Shown here one piece after another: positions 5,529-5,954 of a stretch of 5,954 nucleotides of DNA; within the stretch, counting starts at the first letter, position 1; every line of letters begins with the position of its first letter. The notes below the pieces were generated by a model. The model had not been told where the DNA came from, did not search any database, and saw nothing but the letters and a program-made list of their open reading frames with translations. This DNA is from Anaerolineales bacterium UBA6131 (GTDB lineage Bacteria > Chloroflexota > Anaerolineae > UBA2200). Position numbers and translations under genes: made by a program. Location: assembly GCA_002435875.1 (NCBI GenBank), contig DIVN01000212.1, positions 593 through 6,546 of the forward strand, given 5' to 3'.

Positions 5529-5741
5529 GCCTGAAGTACCATTCTGCACGCCGCTGCCGGGCTGGACGCACGTCCCCGTAGAAGGACTGATGCCCGGGCC
5601 ACCGCACTCCTGCAGTGCGAGGCTTCCCGCAGCGTAACACGCATCCACGTCGCTGCTGCCTGATTCGCAGAAGCCCCGGCCTGTCTTGACGTCGCCAAGC
5701 CGCATGACCTTGGGTGCTTCATAGTTCTTCTGTTGGTTCAT
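5526..5741 (-). CDS. Cys-rich RiPP-like precursor peptide 1
   Basis: A 71-residue peptide, first gene of the cluster. The leader carries YEAPKVMRLG then GRG, the member closest to the lasso-type YxxPxLxxxG pattern (Tyr, Pro at +3, Val at +5, Gly at +9). The core has four Cys separated by 9, 10 and 11 residues, with turn-like Gly units such as ESGSSD, AAGSLA, GPGIS and QPGSG, and a short Gly/Ser/Asn tail (NGTSG). ATG 5741 is preferred over the longer frame beginning at 5768 because GGGGAAGG lies 6 nt upstream and this gives the same leader length as its relatives. A consensus-like promoter sits about 50 bp upstream. Its units are more diverged from PGNSA than those of peptide 2. Likely a modified-peptide precursor; product unknown. 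Confidence 0.86.
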   Translation of the reverse strand: MNQQKNYEAPKVMRLGDVKTGRGFCESGSSDVDACYAAGSLALQECGGPGISPSTGTCVQPGSGVQNGTSG

Positions 5742-5794
5742 TTCGCACCTTCCCCTTGCCAGAGTCACCGTGCCGCGTGGTCTACGATTATTTC

Positions 5795-5822
5795 ATGATA
5801 GTCCTCGGCCGTGTCGTGTCAA
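5795..5822 (-). promoter_or_regulatory. Predicted sigma70-type promoter for peptides 1 and 2
   Basis: Minus strand: -35 TTGACA (5817-5822), a 16-bp spacer, -10 TATCAT (5795-5800). The predicted start near 5788 gives a leader of about 47 nt before ATG 5741. The -35 context GATTTGACAC recurs at the ATPase promoter. Transcription may continue through the glycosyltransferase. Confidence 0.65.
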
Positions 5823-5884
5823 ATCGGAGCACAGGCCTGCGTCCGCACGCCCAAGGCGCTGTACCTTGCCACTGACGCCCCCAA

Positions 5885-5910
5885 GGGAACTATACGACGC
5901 GCGCGTTCCC
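5885..5910. repeat. Inverted repeat upstream of the first cluster promoter
   Basis: GGGAAC (5885-5890) and GTTCCC (5905-5910) form a dyad with a 14-bp spacer, centre to centre 20 bp, about two helical turns. It lies some 63 bp upstream of the -35 box at 5817-5822, a position that could suit an activator or a divergent operator. The remaining sequence from 5823 to the window edge holds no gene I can support. Confidence 0.3.
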
Positions 5911-5954
5911 CTCTTCCTCGCACCATGGGGTCGTGTGCCCATTGCCCGTCCCCC

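Noticed and set aside
3320..5741. The Cys-rich peptides as metallothioneins linked to the cation ATPase
   Set aside because: Cysteines are spaced 8-12 residues apart with no CxC or CxxC pairs, and the ATPase has its own promoter beyond a terminator. Not excluded, but poorly supported.
3320..5741. CRISPR array or DNA-level tandem repeat
   Set aside because: The repetition is at protein level with varied codons and unit lengths; there are no identical direct repeats with unique spacers.
5925..5954. A plus-strand ATG at 5925 that might begin a divergent gene
   Set aside because: Only ten codons are visible, no ribosome-binding site precedes it, and the upstream TTGCCA/TATACG pair has a poor 19-bp spacing.

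Overview
This GC-rich window looks like a bacterial accessory locus. Eight protein genes are supported, all on the minus strand, so the locus reads from high to low coordinates. The best reading is an unfamiliar RiPP-like cluster (ribosomally made, post-translationally modified peptides) followed by the start of a P-type cation ATPase gene. The organism cannot be fixed from the sequence. The GC content, the lasso-type leader and the style of the methyltransferases and ATPase would fit a Chloroflexota (Anaerolineae-like) genome, but this is a low-confidence guess.

Layout in transcription order: a consensus-like promoter (5795-5822) leads into two small Cys-rich peptide genes (5741-5526 and 5515-5276). 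A GT4-type glycosyltransferase follows (5238-4081). A second consensus-like promoter (4056-4084) overlaps the glycosyltransferase stop codon and leads to two more peptide genes (3997-3710 and 3583-3320). After a 392-bp stretch with no supported gene come two tandem paralogous SAM-dependent methyltransferases (2927-2151 and 2141-1332). A 361-bp intergenic region holds a third promoter and a long terminator-type hairpin. It precedes the first 323 codons of a type II P-type ATPase (970 to the window edge), which is cut just after the DKTGT phosphorylation motif.

The four peptides share a leader (YExP, then [VA]MR[LV], then GxG at fixed spacing) and a C-terminal region of short units. Each unit starts with Cys, carries a Pro/Ser/Ala-Gly turn and often ends in NSA. 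Cysteines fall every 8-12 residues, with 4 to 6 per peptide. The leader resembles the YxxPxLxxxG recognition motif of lasso-type precursors, but the cores are not lasso-like. The peptides form two pairs by sequence and Cys spacing, one on each side of the glycosyltransferase.

The working model is that the peptides are substrates. The glycosyltransferase and one or both methyltransferases are candidate tailoring enzymes. No leader-binding protein, radical SAM enzyme, cyclase, leader peptidase or transporter is visible here; they may lie beyond position 5954, elsewhere in the genome, or not exist. The ATPase has its own promoter and a possible attenuator, and is probably a separate unit.
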